From contig JAKMGM010000137.1 of NCBI GenBank assembly GCA_022424925.1, positions 1-8,042 on the forward strand: a stretch of DNA of 8,042 nt, written 5' to 3'. Shown here piece by piece: positions 6,418 to 8,042 of this stretch. The notes under the pieces are model-generated. The model worked only from the letters and a program-made list of their open reading frames with translations, did not search any database and was not told the DNA's origin. Made by a program: the position numbers and the translations under genes. Source of the stretch: Candidatus Poseidoniaceae archaeon (GTDB taxonomy: Archaea > Thermoplasmatota > Poseidoniia > Poseidoniales > Poseidoniaceae). Numbering within the stretch: position 1 is the first letter of the stretch; each line of letters opens with the position of its first letter.

Positions 6418-6497
6418 TCCTACTTTATGCGCTAATTTCAAGCATTTTGCGGCAACATTATACACTCAACTGTACAATCCGTTTTTAGGGATAGACT
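6418..6497 (+). promoter_or_regulatory. Intergenic promoter region of the small membrane protein
   Basis: CATTATACAC at 6456-6465 is the best TATA-like box in the window. It predicts transcription start near 6487, a leader of about 11 nt beginning with AGGGA (6487-6491), which sits 6 nt before the GTG at 6498 and could act as a Shine-Dalgarno. A T5 run at 6482-6486 may end transcripts from the pyrC operon. The fit of box, leader and start is good, but it is judged from spacing alone. Confidence 0.45.
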
Positions 6498-6785
6498 GTG
6501 AGTTGGCTCGAAGAAAATATTGGCGAAGGATACCAGCAGGTTGTAATCGGATTTAGCGTGTTCATTATTGGAGCACTGCTTGGATGGATGGAAGCAGCTG
6601 ACAGCGTGATGTCAGCATCAGACGTCTACATGCCAGCGGTCGTCATGCTTTCGGGCGCAATGGTCACCATGCTTGGATTGTCCTTTGGAACCGATAATGA
6701 GGATGACAGAACAGATGACTTGATGAATGCGATTCAAGAACTAACCGATCGCATGAACGCAATGCTCGGCTCCGAAGAAGAGTGA
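6498..6785 (+). CDS. Small two-helix membrane protein, unknown function
   Basis: A 95-aa protein I do not recognise. It has two predicted membrane helices (about 14-31 and 45-63), the first with a small-residue-rich core (FIIGALLGW), and a short loop that includes acidic residues. An acidic C-terminal tail (65-95) contains LMNAIQELTDRMNAML (75-90), which could form an amphipathic helix or short coiled coil for oligomerisation. The start is a GTG behind a TATA-like box and an AGGGA. The coding reality is supported by this start context, by the membrane-protein composition, and by the fact that it fills the space exactly up to the convergent neighbour, its stop lying 3 bp from that of the carboxypeptidase. 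Such small membrane proteins are common and often lineage-specific; no function is claimed. Confidence 0.75.
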   Translation: MSWLEENIGEGYQQVVIGFSVFIIGALLGWMEAADSVMSASDVYMPAVVMLSGAMVTMLGLSFGTDNEDDRTDDLMNAIQELTDRMNAMLGSEEE

Positions 6786-6788
6786 TGT

Positions 6789-8042
6789 TCACAGTCCGTA
6801 TAAGGAACCGTACTTTTCTTCGACATATCGGAGAAACGGTTCAGGTGAAGGCGGTGAACCGGTGGCTGATTCAATGAGTTCAGCTGGCGACATCTTACTT
6901 CCTTGTTCGTGAATGCGCGGGCGCAACCATTGCAAGAGACTCGACCAGTCGCCAGAAGATACAAGAGTGTCAATATCTCCAAGTTCACGCTCCATCGCCT
7001 CGAGTAATTGGGCAGCGTAGAGGTTGCCTAATGTGTACGTTGGGAAATATCCGAATGCTCCCATGGACCAGTGAATATCTTGCAGACATCCCATGGTGTC
7101 ATTCGGCACTTTGACATCAAACCACTCTTCAAACATGGCGTTCCAGGTGGCAGGTAGTTCAGAGACCGGCAAGTTTTCATTGAATATTTTCTTCTCAATT
7201 TCATACCGAAGCATTACGTGCAGGTTGTAGGTGACTTCATCGGCTTCGACACGAATGAACCCTTTCGAAACTGTGTTTGCAATCCTGTTCAGTTCATCAG
7301 GTGTCCAGTTCGGAGCGTCTGGAAATTGTTCACGAAACCAAGGAAGAGCAATGTCCCAAAACGCCGTAGTTCGTCCAATTTGATTTTCCCAAAACCGGCT
7401 TTGAGATTCATGAACGCCGAGCGAGACTGCATCGCCACGAGGCGTTAGCGAGTGGGTACGAGACAAGCCTTGTTCATACAGTGCATGTCCAGTTTCATGC
7501 ATGACTGCATACAGGCAAGAAAACGGGTCTTTTTCATCGAAGCGAGTGGTGAATCGTGTATCGCCTGGCCAAAGACCGGCCGAAAACGGATGGGTTGATG
7601 CATCCATACGTCCTGCTTCAAAATCAAAGCCCATTGCTTTGGAAACCTTGAGGCAAAATTCCGTCTGTCCATCAATGGAAAAACGCATTTCTTCCGGAAG
7701 TGTTGGGTCTGGCCGTGTTTTTTGTGCTTCAGTGATTTTTTGCAAAAGTGGAACCAGTCGAGAACGTAGGCCTGCAAACAGTGGATCATAGTCTGATACT
7801 TTCATCCCTACTTCGTACTCATCCAACAAAACATCGTACGGATTCGATTCCCCTCCATAGAATGCAATCTTCTTTTTTGTCATCTCGATGAGAGATTCAA
7901 GTTGTGGTAAAAAAGATTGAAAATCTGAGTTCTGTCGTGCTTTTTGCCATGAAATCAACGCTTCGGACTTGGCCTTCGCAAATGCAGCCACGAACGCTGA
8001 CGGTAACTGTACCGCCTTGTCATATGCGCGACGAATTTCTCG
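6789..8042 (-). CDS. M32 family metallocarboxypeptidase (Taq type), N-terminus beyond window
   Basis: Zinc carboxypeptidase that removes C-terminal residues from peptides; cytosolic, usually dimeric, with a role in peptide turnover. The frame is open through base 8042, giving 417 residues of a family usually about 500 aa, so about 80-90 N-terminal residues are missing. Reading from the window edge, it begins with REIRRAYDKAVQLP, typical M32 helix sequence, so the GTG at 7991 is internal, not the start. Motifs in partial numbering: HPFSAG (about 151-156), HETGHALYEQG with zinc ligands His182 and His186 and catalytic Glu183, HESQSR (211-216) carrying the third ligand, RVEADEVTYNLHVMLRYEIE (264-283) and GYFPTYTLGNLYAAQ near the C-terminus. 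All signature motifs are intact, so it is probably active. It converges on the small membrane protein gene. Confidence 0.95.
   Translation of the reverse strand, partial: REIRRAYDKAVQLPSAFVAAFAKAKSEALISWQKARQNSDFQSFLPQLESLIEMTKKKIAFYGGESNPYDVLLDEYEVGMKVSDYDPLFAGLRSRLVPLLQKITEAQKTRPDPTLPEEMRFSIDGQTEFCLKVSKAMGFDFEAGRMDASTHPFSAGLWPGDTRFTTRFDEKDPFSCLYAVMHETGHALYEQGLSRTHSLTPRGDAVSLGVHESQSRFWENQIGRTTAFWDIALPWFREQFPDAPNWTPDELNRIANTVSKGFIRVEADEVTYNLHVMLRYEIEKKIFNENLPVSELPATWNAMFEEWFDVKVPNDTMGCLQDIHWSMGAFGYFPTYTLGNLYAAQLLEAMERELGDIDTLVSSGDWSSLLQWLRPRIHEQGSKMSPAELIESATGSPPSPEPFLRYVEEKYGSLYGL

Noticed and set aside
7989..7991. GTG as start of the M32 carboxypeptidase
   Set aside because: The frame stays open to the window edge, and the 17 codons before this GTG continue typical M32 sequence, so it is an internal valine.
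1..8042. Mobile element, CRISPR array or defence system
   Set aside because: No repeats with regular spacing, terminal inverted repeats, transposase, integrase, nuclease or att-like duplication of the tRNA-Phe 3' end could be seen. Although tRNA genes are common integration sites, the downstream genes are housekeeping-like.

Overview
The window looks like a stretch of archaeal chromosome, probably from a marine Thermoplasmatota-type euryarchaeon (Marine Group II / Poseidoniales-like). That placement is an inference from three things: the tRNA-Phe has a C-U-G-A-A-G-A anticodon loop with G37, an archaeal/eukaryotic trait (bacterial tRNA-Phe normally has A37) and no encoded CCA; there are TATA-like boxes at archaeal spacing; and a large surface protein carries several N-glycosylation sequons. 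Yet most of the protein genes (thiolase, RNase PH, MogA, dihydroorotase) look like their bacterial counterparts, so the region is a mosaic. No phylogeny could be run.

Layout. On the minus strand, 1-1063 is the 5' nine-tenths of an acetyl-CoA acetyltransferase (thiolase) whose 3' end lies outside the window. A 96-nt divergent intergenic region separates it from a plus-strand bacterial-type RNase PH (1160-1984), followed 71 nt later on the same strand by tRNA-Phe(GAA) (2056-2128). RNase PH trims tRNA 3' ends, so this pairing is suggestive. After a 106-nt spacer comes a compact plus-strand group: a 705-aa multi-pass membrane protein with a C-terminal segment like the small multidrug export family (2235-4352), MogA for molybdenum cofactor synthesis (4365-4949), and dihydroorotase PyrC for pyrimidine synthesis (5011-6417). 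A separate promoter-like region then leads to a small two-helix membrane protein (6498-6785). It converges, with only 3 bp between stop codons, on a minus-strand M32 (Taq-type) metallocarboxypeptidase (6789-8042), whose N-terminus lies beyond the window end.

The genes do not form one evident pathway. They are mostly housekeeping enzymes (acyl-CoA metabolism, RNA processing, cofactor and pyrimidine synthesis, peptide degradation) around one uncharacterised surface/membrane protein. I saw no CRISPR array, insertion sequence, integrase, long repeat or phage gene, and I do not claim a new defence or mobile system. The points most worth following are the architecture of the 705-aa membrane protein, the bacterial-type RNase PH with an internal insertion beside a tRNA gene in an apparent archaeon, and the Gln in place of the first metal-ligand His in dihydroorotase.
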